Shown here piece by piece: positions 8,879-17,488 of a stretch of DNA of 64,000 bases (its first letter is position 1; each line of letters opens with the position of its first letter). The notes under the pieces were generated by a model that saw only the letters and a program-made list of their open reading frames with translations, made no database searches and was not told the DNA's origin. The position numbers and the translations under genes were made by a program. This DNA is from a virus. The DNA lies in IMG/VR virus record IMGVR_UViG_3300031772_000007, positions 1-64,000 of that record; one strand, written 5' to 3'.

Positions 8879-9715
8879 CTACAGGCTCACCGGGAAGCGT
8901 CCCAGCGGGATGTTGAAGCTGAAGGACTGCCCGGAGGGCTTGAGCTGCACCTGAAGCTGCAACAGCAAGATACCCTCCCGGTCGATGGTCAGCGACGCCA
9001 GTGCGTCCTGCACCTCGGGCTCCAGCTTCACCTGATTCTCGATGTCCGCCTTCATCTTCGTCAGGTTGGCGATCCGAACGGGCATCTTCTCCTGAATGCC
9101 CGCCCCGTAGTTCGGCAGATGGAAGAAGTCTCCCGGTCCGGTGGTCAGCCGCCGGATGATGAGCTTCTTCACGAGGTCCGGTCCCGTCACCGTGGCGTAG
9201 TCGCCCGCGGTGACAACGAGAGTCCCGCCTACCGAGTCCGGTACGGAGAAGGGCGGGTTCGCCAAGTCCTGCGAGTAGAGCTTCCTCGCGGCCAGCCGGG
9301 TCGCGCTGCTTTGCGCGTGCTCGTCCAGTACCCCCCGGAAGTCTGCCGAGTAGGGCGGGTGGATGAGATTACCCGAGGCGTCGTGCAGCGTCGTCGAGCT
9401 GACACGGTGGACGACGGTGTACGGCCCGAACTCCTCCAGGCAGAGGATCCGATAGACGCTCGGATTCACCTGCGCCACCGTCGTCGGTGTGAAGGAGTCC
9501 CCGGTGTCGAGACGAACGATGCCCCAGGTTGCCGGATTGAGTGCGTCCCCCTCGAAGTAAGGGCTGTTGTCCTGCGCTAGCCCGTTCACGGTCACTTCCA
9601 CTTCGTGGGTGGAGATCGCCAACGCCGAGGCGATGGACCCTCCCACTCCCGCGGCGGCTGCGCCGTAGGGGGAAGTGCCGTAAGGGTCGTAGCCCCACCC
9701 AAGAGGAGTCGTCAT
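8879..9715 (-). CDS. Baseplate wedge protein with gp25/W-like domain
   Basis: 278 residues. The C-terminal ~100 residues carry the gp25/gpW pattern: LIIRRLTTGPGDFFHLPNYG, then helical KMKADIENQVKLEPEV and a final beta hairpin ILLLQLQVQLK. The N-terminal ~170 residues are an extra beta-rich region not present in short gp25 proteins. The gene overlaps the one upstream by four bases and precedes the J-like gene, matching conserved wedge order. Confidence 0.75.
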   Translation of the reverse strand: MTTPLGWGYDPYGTSPYGAAAAGVGGSIASALAISTHEVEVTVNGLAQDNSPYFEGDALNPATWGIVRLDTGDSFTPTTVAQVNPSVYRILCLEEFGPYTVVHRVSSTTLHDASGNLIHPPYSADFRGVLDEHAQSSATRLAARKLYSQDLANPPFSVPDSVGGTLVVTAGDYATVTGPDLVKKLIIRRLTTGPGDFFHLPNYGAGIQEKMPVRIANLTKMKADIENQVKLEPEVQDALASLTIDREGILLLQLQVQLKPSGQSFSFNIPLGRFPVSL

Positions 9716-10179
9716 AGGATCGGTGTCACCACTGGACCGGGTAGAGTAGCACTTCCGCCGATGTTCGCGACGTGCAGAACCGCCGCGATGGCATCGCAGG
9801 CGTCCTGGAGACTCAGGCTACCGACCGTGTTGGCAAGGAAGACCGGCACCAGCACCGCCGCGATGGTTGCCAGGTTCGGGGGTGGGGTGACGACCGTGGC
9901 AGTCGGGAAGTAGAGGGTTGGGCTCGCGGCGAGCGCGCCCCAGAACGCCGCGACGCCCGCCTGGATGGCCACCGCGCCCGTCACGCTCATCCCCACCAGC
10001 GCCGCAGCCATCGCCGCCTTCGCCGCAGGCACCGTCGAGACGAAGGGTACCGCCCCCGCCGCCGCATCGGAGAAGTAGGTCTGCCACGCCTGCGCCAGCC
10101 GCGTCACCGCCGTCACCTCGTCTCCCGTCGGGGCGAGGGTCTGGAGCTGCGTGGAGAGGGTGGCGGAGGACATCGGCAT
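9712..10179 (-). CDS. Ala-rich baseplate-region protein, unknown function
   Basis: 155 residues, strongly Ala/Val/Thr-rich, with a central hydrophobic helical segment (about residues 55-85) that could be a buried helix or a membrane-interacting stretch. It lies between the spike and the wedge protein. No family recognised. Confidence 0.65.
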   Translation of the reverse strand: MPMSSATLSTQLQTLAPTGDEVTAVTRLAQAWQTYFSDAAAGAVPFVSTVPAAKAAMAAALVGMSVTGAVAIQAGVAAFWGALAASPTLYFPTATVVTPPPNLATIAAVLVPVFLANTVGSLSLQDACDAIAAVLHVANIGGSATLPGPVVTPIL

Positions 10180-10182
10180 GGC

Positions 10183-10881
10183 TTACCCGTCGGGGATGGT
10201 CACCTTGGAGGACTTCGCCAGCGTGCTCATGCTGGGGAGCGGGGTCGCGGTGTTGCCTGATGGCCCCACCCCGGTCGGGTGAATGTGCGCGTCGAAGATC
10301 GGCTTCGCCACGGTGTTCCAGAACGTCTCCAGAGCCTCGTAGATGGTGACGGACTTCGAGCCATCGAGCACCTTCAGCGTCCCCGCGTTGTCCCGCCCCA
10401 TCTCCACCGTCGGGCAGTTGACAATGACCTTCGTCTCGCTGTCCACCTGCACCTGCCCGCCACCGCTCACCTTGAGCCGCAGGTTGCGGTCCTTCTCGAC
10501 GACGAGCATCACCTCGGTCGGATCGCTGATGGCCTCCTGCGGCGGGAGGTCGGACGCGGAGTAGAGCCTCCGAGTGACAACGTACCCCTCCGCCGAATCT
10601 CCCGAAGGAGCCTCCACCAGCAGTTCGTCGTTCTTGTGGATCTGCCCCAGGTAGATGCCGAAGCCCGGACCCGAGTAGTCGAAGGCGACCCGCGCGGTGT
10701 GCTGTTCTCCGCTCGGAACGAGCGTCACGTCCACGAAGACCCCGTGCCACGGGTCCACCACCGACTCCCCACGGGCGTAGGCGAGCGAGATCCAGATGCG
10801 GGTGTCCATCCCCGGACGCGCGAGCATCTGCCCGAGCCGGTGCGCGTCCATCTGCCCGCTGACCCTGGAGCGTCGGAGCAT
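10183..10881 (-). CDS. Baseplate spike or hub-cap protein (gpV/gp45-like)
   Basis: 232 residues. The N-terminal half looks like an OB-fold (RIWISLAYA and VFVDVTLVP strands, then FGIYLGQI). The centre has repeated short beta strands (NLRLKVSGGG, TKVIVNCPTVEMG) as in trimeric beta-helix spikes. The C-terminus holds HIHPTGVGPSG, a motif often seen at the end of phage spike and lysozyme-related baseplate proteins, where the His residues can bind metal. It follows the hub gene without a gap, as gpV follows gpD. Confidence 0.65.
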   Translation of the reverse strand: MLRRSRVSGQMDAHRLGQMLARPGMDTRIWISLAYARGESVVDPWHGVFVDVTLVPSGEQHTARVAFDYSGPGFGIYLGQIHKNDELLVEAPSGDSAEGYVVTRRLYSASDLPPQEAISDPTEVMLVVEKDRNLRLKVSGGGQVQVDSETKVIVNCPTVEMGRDNAGTLKVLDGSKSVTIYEALETFWNTVAKPIFDAHIHPTGVGPSGNTATPLPSMSTLAKSSKVTIPDG

Positions 10882-12795
10882 CTATCCCCGCCCCTTCCCG
10901 AAGTGGATCTGACCCAGCGTTGCCGTGACCGTCTCCTCGCCCGTGCAGATCCCCAAGTCCGTCGGCGGGAAGTTGGGTGTCGGAATGCCTCGCGGGATGT
11001 CGATGTGGATCGGGTTCAGGACGAGCGCCTTGGGCGGTCCCTGCGTCGCGTCCTTCTGCACGTCGTACCGCGCCTCGACGTAATTCTGGAAGTCGAAGTC
11101 GATGGCGACGCCCGACTCTGCCCCCCAGGTGAACTTCACGTTGGACACCCGGAAGGTGCTCTGCAATCCTGTCACCGCTCCCCGTCCCGTCGCCGCTGCT
11201 ACCCGTGCCAGGTTCGCGTTCCCCAAGCGGGTCGTCAGCTCCTTCACGTCCTCTTGGAAGCTCCGTCCTTCGCGCGCGGTCAGAGCATGGACCGTCGGGG
11301 GGTAGCCTTCGGGGTCCATCGGCACCGTGCCGATGTTGATGGCGTCCCCCGGCTTCATCCTCACCAGATCGGGGTCCTGATTCCCCCCGCCGAAACTCGC
11401 CAAGTTCCGCGTCGAAATGGAGCCTCCCATCTCCTGCCGTCCGACCTCCTCGTAGATGCTCTTGGCGATCTGGAGGAGTTGCTTCTTGCTCCTGACGTTC
11501 GGAACCTTGATGACCGTGACATCCTGATGCGCCGACTGCCCGCTGGATGAAACGCTCGTCACCTTCGCTGCGTTCACCTTCTCGGTGTCGGTGTCTGAGG
11601 CTTGCGCGGGGTACGTCACGTCCAACAACTTGCCCGCTCCCCGCTGCTTAGAGCTGGAGTCCCAGCTCACACACTTCACCGCGGGGACCTTCTTGCCCCC
11701 CAGCTTGCGCTCAATCTTCAGGTTCAGGATGTCCCGCCCGAAAACGATGCGCCGGAAGGCGAACTTCAGCGGGTTCGACAGGAAGGGCTGCCCCACTTCG
11801 CGGTCCTTCCCGTTCTTGAACGGGGTGGGGAATCGCGCCTCTCGGTTGTTCGGGTTCTCCTGCATTCGGTAGTCGTACAGGTTCCGGGTCGGCTGGATGT
11901 GCAGCTCCTTCCCCACGAAGAAGGGGATGGCTCCGACGAGGAAGCAGTATTGGATGATGATGTCCCAGAAGCTCATCGTGTCCGCGCCGCCCGCGGTGGA
12001 GGTGGTCGGCTTCTGCCCCGCCGCATCCAAGGAGACGCGGGTCAGCCCATCCTTGTCCTTCGGGCTCGGGATGTACCCGTCCGGCCAGCTCGTCGGGTCC
12101 GCGGGGATGACGGGGATCTTCGCATCCGCCAGGAGTGGGTGCGCGCTGATGATCTGCTTCACCACCTCGGCGACGTTCTTCGACAGGTTCAACTTGGAAA
12201 GCATCGTCGGGGTCGTCGGGATGTCGAGGAGCACCCCTCGCAGGTCCCGCCCCTCCATGCGGACCTCAGAGCCCTTGTCGGTGTGGTCCACCGTGATGTC
12301 GTCCACCACCCCTGCAAGCACAAGGTTGTCCCGGCTGACCGCCAGGATGCTCTTGCGTGGAGGGTTGGTCCCCTTGAACGGGATGGCCCGCTCCAGCATT
12401 CCGTCCGCGAAGTCGTCGGCGGGAACCGCGTCGAGGTGGATCGCCACCGAGGCTGCGCGAATCGTCCGCGGGTCGAAGGGGAAGTCCCGGTACTCGTAGA
12501 GGAGGCTGAACTTCCCCGCCTGCCGGTAGCCGGACAACTCGACAGACGCCGACTTCGGCACCATCGCCAGGGTGTGCGTCAGCCCGTCTGCGCTCTCCCG
12601 GAAGACCAGGGGCTCCGTCGCCGGAGAGGTGGTCGGCGTCGTGCTCTGCGCCGCCGCATCGGTGGACAGCGGATCCGGGGTGTCCGGGTTGACCACCAGC
12701 GCCTCGTCGAAGCGGATCTCCACGAGCGCGGCGAGGCTCGGATAGTAGACCTGCGCCGTCTTCTTGATGTCGTAGATGGCTGGAGTCCGCGCCAT
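10882..12795 (-). CDS. Baseplate hub protein (gpD/gp27-like late control protein)
   Basis: 637 residues. The N-terminal part contains the recurrent strands of the family (FSLLYEYRDFPFDPRTIRAA, then NLVLAGVVDDITVDHTDKG and VRMEGRDLRGVLLDIP). A central SFWDIIIQYCFLVGAIPFFV helix precedes the FGRDILNLKIERKLGG strand. The length exceeds gpD of P2 (about 390), so extra insertions are present. It sits between the LysM protein and the spike. The assignment rests on pattern and order. Confidence 0.75.
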   Translation of the reverse strand: MARTPAIYDIKKTAQVYYPSLAALVEIRFDEALVVNPDTPDPLSTDAAAQSTTPTTSPATEPLVFRESADGLTHTLAMVPKSASVELSGYRQAGKFSLLYEYRDFPFDPRTIRAASVAIHLDAVPADDFADGMLERAIPFKGTNPPRKSILAVSRDNLVLAGVVDDITVDHTDKGSEVRMEGRDLRGVLLDIPTTPTMLSKLNLSKNVAEVVKQIISAHPLLADAKIPVIPADPTSWPDGYIPSPKDKDGLTRVSLDAAGQKPTTSTAGGADTMSFWDIIIQYCFLVGAIPFFVGKELHIQPTRNLYDYRMQENPNNREARFPTPFKNGKDREVGQPFLSNPLKFAFRRIVFGRDILNLKIERKLGGKKVPAVKCVSWDSSSKQRGAGKLLDVTYPAQASDTDTEKVNAAKVTSVSSSGQSAHQDVTVIKVPNVRSKKQLLQIAKSIYEEVGRQEMGGSISTRNLASFGGGNQDPDLVRMKPGDAINIGTVPMDPEGYPPTVHALTAREGRSFQEDVKELTTRLGNANLARVAAATGRGAVTGLQSTFRVSNVKFTWGAESGVAIDFDFQNYVEARYDVQKDATQGPPKALVLNPIHIDIPRGIPTPNFPPTDLGICTGEETVTATLGQIHFGKGRG

Positions 12796-12798
12796 GCT

Positions 12799-13935
12799 CT
12801 ACACCCCCGCCGCGCCGAACTTCGGCACGATGACCGTCGTGCCTGCCGTCAGCCTGCTCTGGTGAAGTCCGTTGAACTGCGCGAGGCGCTGCCACTCCGA
12901 CGGAGTGCCGTAGAACTGCGTGCTGATGTCCCGGAGGTTCTGCCCGTCCTTCGACACGATGATCGCCAGCACCGTCTGCCCGGGTTGCTGTGCGCTCATC
13001 TCCTGCGAGCGCCGGATGGCTGCCGCCCGAAGCTCCCGGAACTGCCGCTGGAGAGAGCGACTTCGGTGCGCCGAGTCCGTCAGCCGCCCGAGTCCCACCA
13101 CCGGCTGATTCGTGCCCTGCGTCACGAGAGTCTGAGCGGGTTGCTGGCGCAGCGAGGCAATCGCCTCCCCGGATTGCTGCCCCAACCGAAGGTAGATGCC
13201 GCCGAGCCGCTTCACCGTCGAGCCGGTGTCCACCACCGCCAGGTAGTTCCGCGACACGACATCCATGCTCTCCCCGACAAGGTTGGAGATCGCCGCCGTG
13301 TACCGAACCACCTCGTCCGCGACTCCCTTCACCACGTTGACCGCCGCCAGCCAGCTCGACGCGGTGGCGAGCGCCTTCAAGAACCAGTTGTTGATCTCCT
13401 CATTCGCTTGCGAGGGGTCGGTCGGCGCGTTGAAGGCGACGGCTTGCTGTGGCTCACCTTGCGACACCCACTCGAACTCCATCTCCCAATTCACGTCCTC
13501 GCGTCGGTCCCAGGCGTGCGAGAACTTGCGGAGGATGCCGTGGTACACCAGCTCGTCCCAAGTGACGCGGAGGAGCTGCCCGCGCCGCCTGATGCGGTCG
13601 GCCATCTTCACGAGATTCATCACATCGCGCACGTCTTGGTCGCAGAAGAGGGCGATGCCGGTATTCTGCACAAACTTGACGTTGCCTGCGGCGTCCGGGT
13701 CGGTGAGCTGCCGGATGAAGCGGTCCTTCCACATCCCCTGGAACGTCGTGCTCCCCTCGTTCGCTCCGAGAACCTGGACCGTGGCAACGGGGTTCCCGGG
13801 GTAGCGGGTGAACTCCGCGCGCATCTCCCCGGTGAACTTCGGGCCACGGTACGGCATCGCCCGCCCGAACAGCTCCAGGGAGAGGGGGTTGTTGCCGGTG
13901 ATCTCCTGAATCTTGAAGGAGGTGGGGTCGCCCAT
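12799..13935 (-). CDS. Tail protein with C-terminal LysM domain
   Basis: 378 residues. The last ~50 residues form a LysM-like motif (GQNLRDISTQFYGTPSEWQR, a FNGL turn, then LTAGTTVIVP). The N-terminal ~170 residues resemble tail-hub adaptor proteins that join tape measure, tube and hub. In P2- and Mu-related phages a LysM-bearing protein sits at this place, between tape measure and hub gene. LysM here probably helps assembly rather than wall binding; that is inference. Confidence 0.75.
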   Translation of the reverse strand: MGDPTSFKIQEITGNNPLSLELFGRAMPYRGPKFTGEMRAEFTRYPGNPVATVQVLGANEGSTTFQGMWKDRFIRQLTDPDAAGNVKFVQNTGIALFCDQDVRDVMNLVKMADRIRRRGQLLRVTWDELVYHGILRKFSHAWDRREDVNWEMEFEWVSQGEPQQAVAFNAPTDPSQANEEINNWFLKALATASSWLAAVNVVKGVADEVVRYTAAISNLVGESMDVVSRNYLAVVDTGSTVKRLGGIYLRLGQQSGEAIASLRQQPAQTLVTQGTNQPVVGLGRLTDSAHRSRSLQRQFRELRAAAIRRSQEMSAQQPGQTVLAIIVSKDGQNLRDISTQFYGTPSEWQRLAQFNGLHQSRLTAGTTVIVPKFGAAGV

Positions 13936-13939
13936 CGCT

Positions 13940-15694
13940 CTACCTCACAACCGGGACAGAGAAGGGGCTGATGCCCTGAACGCGCCGCTCCCCCAGCGTC
14001 GCCAGATCGTTCGTGAACGCCACCGCGATGCGGTCGGGATCGAAGCCTTCCGCGAATTTTTGAGATATGTCGAAGCGCGCGTTGGGAAAATTGAAGTTGG
14101 TTCCGCCCTTCGCCTTGTCCAGCGCCCCCTCTTTCCGTCGTCTAGCACCCTCTGCGAGCGCTTGCTCTCCCGCGCGCCTAGCGGCGGCCTCCTCCGCCTT
14201 CCGGTCGGCCTCGCGCCAGTAGTCCGTCTTGCGGAACTTGCCCCAATCCCCCGCAGAAACGTCGCGCAGCATCATCACGATGACCTGTACGACCTTAAAC
14301 ACCCAGTCGATGACATCCCCGACCTGCATCGCCATCGCGGCGATGCCCTTGGTTACGCCCTCAAGCGGTCCTCCGGTCCCGAACGTTTCGCCCAGCAAGT
14401 CCACGATGTAGGAAACGCGGTCGGACACCCGGTTCCAGGTGTCGATAAAGAAGTCGCGGATGCTGTAGGTGTTGTTCTTAATCATCACGAACACCGCGCC
14501 GACGGCAGCAGCTACGACGGCCAGCAGCGCTATAACGGAGGCGGCTATCGCGAGGGCGGGAAGTGCCGCCGCAATCTTGGCGAACAGCGCGGTAGCCGGG
14601 GCCGCCGCAGCGGGCGCTGCACCCGCGGCCGAAGAGGCGGCCAGCATTCCGGCCATCGGCGTCGCAGCCTTCGCGAATACTCCCTCCGAGACGTTGGCCG
14701 CGACCCCCTTCCGACCAAACCGCTTCATGACTGTTTCCGCAACCGACCCGGCAGCACCGAACCCCTTTCTTCCCGCGCCAATTACCAAGTCCCCGAGCCC
14801 CTTGCCCGTCAACCGCATGAGAGCGAAATTGAACAGGAGCACCTTGGAGATTTTCATAAGCGTCTCCAGATGGTCGCGCAGGTAGCTGCCAAGCGCCTTA
14901 CCGAACTTCTGCGCCTTCTCCGCCCACACGTCCAAGTTGTCGCGGACGTAGGTGAGCATCTTCTCGATGGCGGGCAGGAGCCTCACCGCTAGGAGCATCT
15001 GGATGTCGCCCCACTTGTTCTTGATTTGGAACTGAAGCTTGCGGATGCGGTCCACCATCGAGACATTTTCCTCGGTGGCGATGCCGAGCCTCTTGAACTC
15101 ATCGACGCTCTTTTTCAGCTCCACCGGCCCCTTGCTCAGCATGTCGATGAACTTGCGCGCCGTCTCCGGTTGCATTCGGTAGAGGTTCATCAACTGCTGC
15201 TGGGTAAGCTTGTTCTTCTCGGCCAGCTCCGCCATCTTGAAGATGGCCTTCTCCGGCCCCTTGTTGATGTCGATGCCCATCGCCTTGAACTGCGCGCGCA
15301 TCCCGCCGCCCATGCCGGAGACGCGGCCCATCGACATCTCCATGCGCGCGCCGACCTTGCTCATCATCGTCAGGGCGCGGGTGGCCTCGTGCCCCTCGAT
15401 GCCGAACGACTCCATCGCGTCGAGCATCCCGCCCGTGCTCTGCGTGGTCATGTGCGTCAGGTCACTGATGCGCTTGACGTTGGTGAGGAAGTCCATCGTC
15501 TCGCCGACGGCGTGCTTCAGCGAGAGCGCGCCCATCGCCGCGCCAGCGATGACGGACATCGTGCCAAGCGTGTTCGACATGCTGTTGAACAGCCCGTTGA
15601 CCTTGCTCGCCGCGCCGTGGATAGCGCGCAGCGGGCCGGTCGCCGCGTCGATGACGCGCAGGTAGGTGTTGACGTTCTGCTGTACGTCCGCCAC
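13940..15694 (-). CDS. Tail tape measure protein
   Basis: 584 residues, short for a tape measure, which suggests a short tail. The N-terminus (YLRVIDAATGPLRAIHGAAS) is typical of the family. The middle contains long amphipathic helices (MSKVGARMEMSMG, ELKKSVDEFKRLG). Around residues 395-425 there is a strong hydrophobic stretch of about 30 residues, usual for tape measures that reach the host membrane. It follows the tail assembly chaperone pair, the diagnostic order. It sets tail length and may aid DNA passage. Confidence 0.9.
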   Translation of the reverse strand: MADVQQNVNTYLRVIDAATGPLRAIHGAASKVNGLFNSMSNTLGTMSVIAGAAMGALSLKHAVGETMDFLTNVKRISDLTHMTTQSTGGMLDAMESFGIEGHEATRALTMMSKVGARMEMSMGRVSGMGGGMRAQFKAMGIDINKGPEKAIFKMAELAEKNKLTQQQLMNLYRMQPETARKFIDMLSKGPVELKKSVDEFKRLGIATEENVSMVDRIRKLQFQIKNKWGDIQMLLAVRLLPAIEKMLTYVRDNLDVWAEKAQKFGKALGSYLRDHLETLMKISKVLLFNFALMRLTGKGLGDLVIGAGRKGFGAAGSVAETVMKRFGRKGVAANVSEGVFAKAATPMAGMLAASSAAGAAPAAAAPATALFAKIAAALPALAIAASVIALLAVVAAAVGAVFVMIKNNTYSIRDFFIDTWNRVSDRVSYIVDLLGETFGTGGPLEGVTKGIAAMAMQVGDVIDWVFKVVQVIVMMLRDVSAGDWGKFRKTDYWREADRKAEEAAARRAGEQALAEGARRRKEGALDKAKGGTNFNFPNARFDISQKFAEGFDPDRIAVAFTNDLATLGERRVQGISPFSVPVVR

Positions 15695-15695
15695 G

Positions 15696-15947
15696 CTATC
15701 CTCCGCCGTTGGCGAGCCGCATCGCCTCGCCTTCCTTCTCCACCAACTCGGCCACCTTCACGGACAGCTTCCTCAAGTCCGCGACCGGCAGGCGCAGCAT
15801 CGCGTCCGCCGGTTGGTGGCCGTACCTGCCGAGGAAGGCCACCGTCTCCCAAATCTCGTCTTCGTGAGACTTTCCCTCGCCGAGCCGAGCGAACGCGAAG
15901 CAGAGCGACGCCAGCGCTAGGCCACGCGAACCTGTCGGCTGCGAAGA
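15696..15947 (-). CDS. Frameshift extension of the tail assembly chaperone (T-like part)
   Basis: This reading frame (83 codons) is in the -1 frame relative to 15917..16285, overlaps its end, and stops one base before the tape measure start. It has no convincing ATG, GTG or TTG start of its own before its conserved-looking body (KSHEDEIWETVAFLGRYG, then a helical C-terminus). The overlap contains GGATTTTCTT on the - strand (15953-15944), where a -1 slip after the TTT codon would give a fusion of about 196 residues. This matches the G/G-T arrangement of lambda and its equivalents in contractile-tailed phages. The exact slip site is inferred. Confidence 0.65.
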   Translation of the reverse strand, partial: SSQPTGSRGLALASLCFAFARLGEGKSHEDEIWETVAFLGRYGHQPADAMLRLPVADLRKLSVKVAELVEKEGEAMRLANGGG

Positions 15948-16285
15948 AAATCCTCGGCAGCTCCCTCCGGCGGAGAGTGCAGCTCCGCGTAGGCCGACAG
16001 GACGAGGTTGCGGACCTTGGGGTTCATCTTGCCCCAAGCGGTGTCGGCGCTCCCGTCCGCAAGCTTGACCGGCTGACCGTTGACCTCGACGAGGCACTGC
16101 TTCGCCAGCTCGTAGGCGAGCCGGATGGGGTCGTTCTTGGCGCGCTTCGTCGCCAGGACTTCCTCCTCCGCCGTCAGCTCAACGAGCCCGACCACCGTCA
16201 CGTCGCCGCCCACGTTCTCAGGCACTTCGTAGACGTACACCGGCCTCGACGCCCTCTGTCCTGCTCTCTCCAGCTCGTTGCCCAT
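15917..16285 (-). CDS. Tail assembly chaperone (G-like)
   Basis: 122 residues, acidic and helical, without a recognisable enzyme motif. It lies between tail tube and tape measure, as gpG of lambda and the E/E-prime genes of P2 do. The first segment (RPVYVYEVPENVGGDVTVVG) is beta-type and the rest helical. A -1 frameshift near codon 113 would join it to the downstream frame at 15696..15947. It probably binds the tape measure during tube polymerisation and is not in the virion. Confidence 0.7.
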   Translation of the reverse strand: MGNELERAGQRASRPVYVYEVPENVGGDVTVVGLVELTAEEEVLATKRAKNDPIRLAYELAKQCLVEVNGQPVKLADGSADTAWGKMNPKVRNLVLSAYAELHSPPEGAAEDFLRSRQVRVA

Positions 16286-16313
16286 GTTCTACCCCCTGCC
16301 TTTGGTGTTGGTG

Positions 16314-16742
16314 TTACAGCTTCTGGACGTCCGATCCCTCGAAGTCCAACGTGACCGCGCCGTAGTCCGCGCGTCCCGCGAAGTTCATCGGCAGCTCGCC
16401 GAAGAACACGTCCGGCAGGAAGACGCGAGGCGTCTCGCCGTTCGGGAAGTTGAGGGTCGCCTTGACGTTGATCTTCGTCCCCGGGGTGCGCCGCTTCGCG
16501 CGGTCGATGATGGCGAAGGCCAGGTCCAGGATGTCCTGATTCTCGAAGTGCAGCTCCATCCGTCCGCGGACCCCGTTGTAGATCTCGTCGTAGCGGTTGG
16601 TCTTCTCCCCGAGGTAGCCTTCCTCCTTCTTCTCCAGCTTCGCGGCGACCTCGAAGCTCCGAACGTCGGTGATGGTGTCCTGGATGACGCCGTCCGCCAC
16701 CAGGATAACTTCGACCTCTTGGCCCTTAATTCTTTGCGACAT
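16314..16742 (-). CDS. Tail tube protein
   Basis: 142 residues, almost wholly beta-type, with a central YNGVRGRMELHFEN strand and a terminal VTLDFEGSDVQKL. Size and position (after the sheath in transcription order, before the chaperone) match tube proteins of contractile tails. The sheath lies upstream, separated only by an inserted homing-type gene on the opposite strand. No conserved signature decides the family. Confidence 0.75.
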   Translation of the reverse strand: MSQRIKGQEVEVILVADGVIQDTITDVRSFEVAAKLEKKEEGYLGEKTNRYDEIYNGVRGRMELHFENQDILDLAFAIIDRAKRRTPGTKINVKATLNFPNGETPRVFLPDVFFGELPMNFAGRADYGAVTLDFEGSDVQKL

Positions 16743-16806
16743 ACCGTTTTCACCTTTCCTTTTCGGCCTTGTTTTGTTATGCTACCCCGGCCAAGGAGGG
16801 CGCAGC
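16743..16806 (+). promoter_or_regulatory. Possible promoter region of the + strand HNH gene
   Basis: The 64-base gap between the tube start and the HNH start holds a T-rich stretch and a TATGCT hexamer at 16778-16783 that could be a -10 element. No convincing -35 hexamer is seen at the right distance. Since no + strand gene lies upstream, the HNH gene needs its own promoter or read-through; this is the only candidate I see. Confidence 0.25.
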
Positions 16807-17361
16807 ATGAGCTTGAAAATCAACCTGACTGGAGAGCGGTTCGGTAGATGGGTGGTACTGGAAATGGTGCAGGAGCGGCATCGAGGGCAGCTTTGCTGGC
16901 GCTGCCGCTGCGACTGCGGAACCGAGGAGATGCTGCCGGGATTCATCCTCCGCAGCGGCAAGTCGAAGTCCTGCGGCTGCCTGCGCCGAGAGATGGGTGT
17001 TGCGCGGGGTGGTGCAAGTAGGAGGCACGGTGAAGGGATGAACGGCAAGGAGACGCCTGAGTACCGAGCCTGGACGAACATGCTCAGTCGTTGTCGAAAT
17101 CCCAACCACAAGATGTACCCCGACTACGGTGGTCGAGGCATCTCGGTCTGCAAGCGCTGGGAGCTGGCCTACGAGAACTTCCTCACAGACGTTGGCCGCC
17201 GCCCTACCGAGTTCCACTCCATCGACCGCATCAACAACGATGGGAACTACGAGCCTGGAAATGTGCGCTGGGCCACCTACCAGGAGCAGAATCGAAATCA
17301 GCGTCGTCGAGGCGAAGGTTCCAAAGCTCGTCTGAAGTCGGTTCAGCATCCATCTCCTTAA
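16807..17361 (+). CDS. HNH homing endonuclease with N-terminal zinc-ribbon-like domain, opposite orientation
   Basis: 184 residues; the only convincing + strand gene. The ATG at 16807 has a strong AAGGAGGG site just upstream. Residues 10-60 hold RFGRW and two Cys pairs (C33/C35/C37 and C56/C58) in the CRCDCG and SKSCGCL pattern known from phage endonuclease DNA-binding domains. Residues 86-165 contain YRAWTNMLSRCRNPNH, YGGRGI, a SIDRINNDGNYEPGNVRWAT block and a final Gln/Asn-rich helix, typical of these HNH-type proteins. It is inserted between sheath and tube genes, so it is likely a mobile gene. Confidence 0.85.
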   Translation: MSLKINLTGERFGRWVVLEMVQERHRGQLCWRCRCDCGTEEMLPGFILRSGKSKSCGCLRREMGVARGGASRRHGEGMNGKETPEYRAWTNMLSRCRNPNHKMYPDYGGRGISVCKRWELAYENFLTDVGRRPTEFHSIDRINNDGNYEPGNVRWATYQEQNRNQRRRGEGSKARLKSVQHPSP

Positions 17362-17365
17362 ACAC

Positions 17366-17399
17366 AAAACGCGCGAGTCCCGGGAGGGAAACTCGCGCG
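17366..17399 (-). terminator. Intrinsic terminator after the tail sheath gene
   Basis: On the - strand a 9-bp GC-rich stem (arms 17391-17399 and 17370-17378, CGCGCGAGT with its complement) and a 12-base loop are followed by TTTTGTGTTT. It lies about 90 bases past the sheath stop, so it would end or reduce leftward transcription before the tube gene. The stem is also the 3' flank of the + strand HNH gene, but the T run is only on the - side. Confidence 0.7.
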
Positions 17400-17407
17400 C
17401 CCTATTT

Positions 17408-17427
17408 CCAGGGGGCTCATTCCCTGG
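17408..17427 (-). repeat. Small hairpin downstream of the sheath gene
   Basis: Inverted repeat CCAGGG / CCCTGG with an 8-base loop, one of three hairpins in a row between the sheath stop and the terminator. It has no T run. It may stabilise the 3' end of the sheath transcript; that is inference. Confidence 0.45.
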
Positions 17428-17445
17428 ACGAAGCCGCTCACTACA

Positions 17446-17474
17446 GGAGGACCCAAGAATGCCTCGGGTCCTCC
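17446..17474 (-). repeat. 9-bp hairpin immediately after the sheath stop
   Basis: Perfect inverted repeat GGAGGACCC / GGGTCCTCC with an 11-base loop, 15 bases beyond the sheath stop codon. There is no T run on either side, so it is not a classical terminator. It may protect the mRNA end from exonuclease. With the neighbouring hairpins it fills most of the 127-base gap 17362-17488. Confidence 0.5.
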
Positions 17475-17488
17475 CCGCCCGTCAAGTG

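Noticed and set aside
7289-9580. Open + strand frame of 763 codons opposite the baseplate genes
   Set aside because: Antisense shadow of the J-like and gp25-like genes, with no ribosome site or family pattern.
11602-13971. Open + strand frame of 789 codons opposite hub and LysM genes
   Set aside because: It spans two recognisable - strand genes and their junction, and has typical antisense composition.
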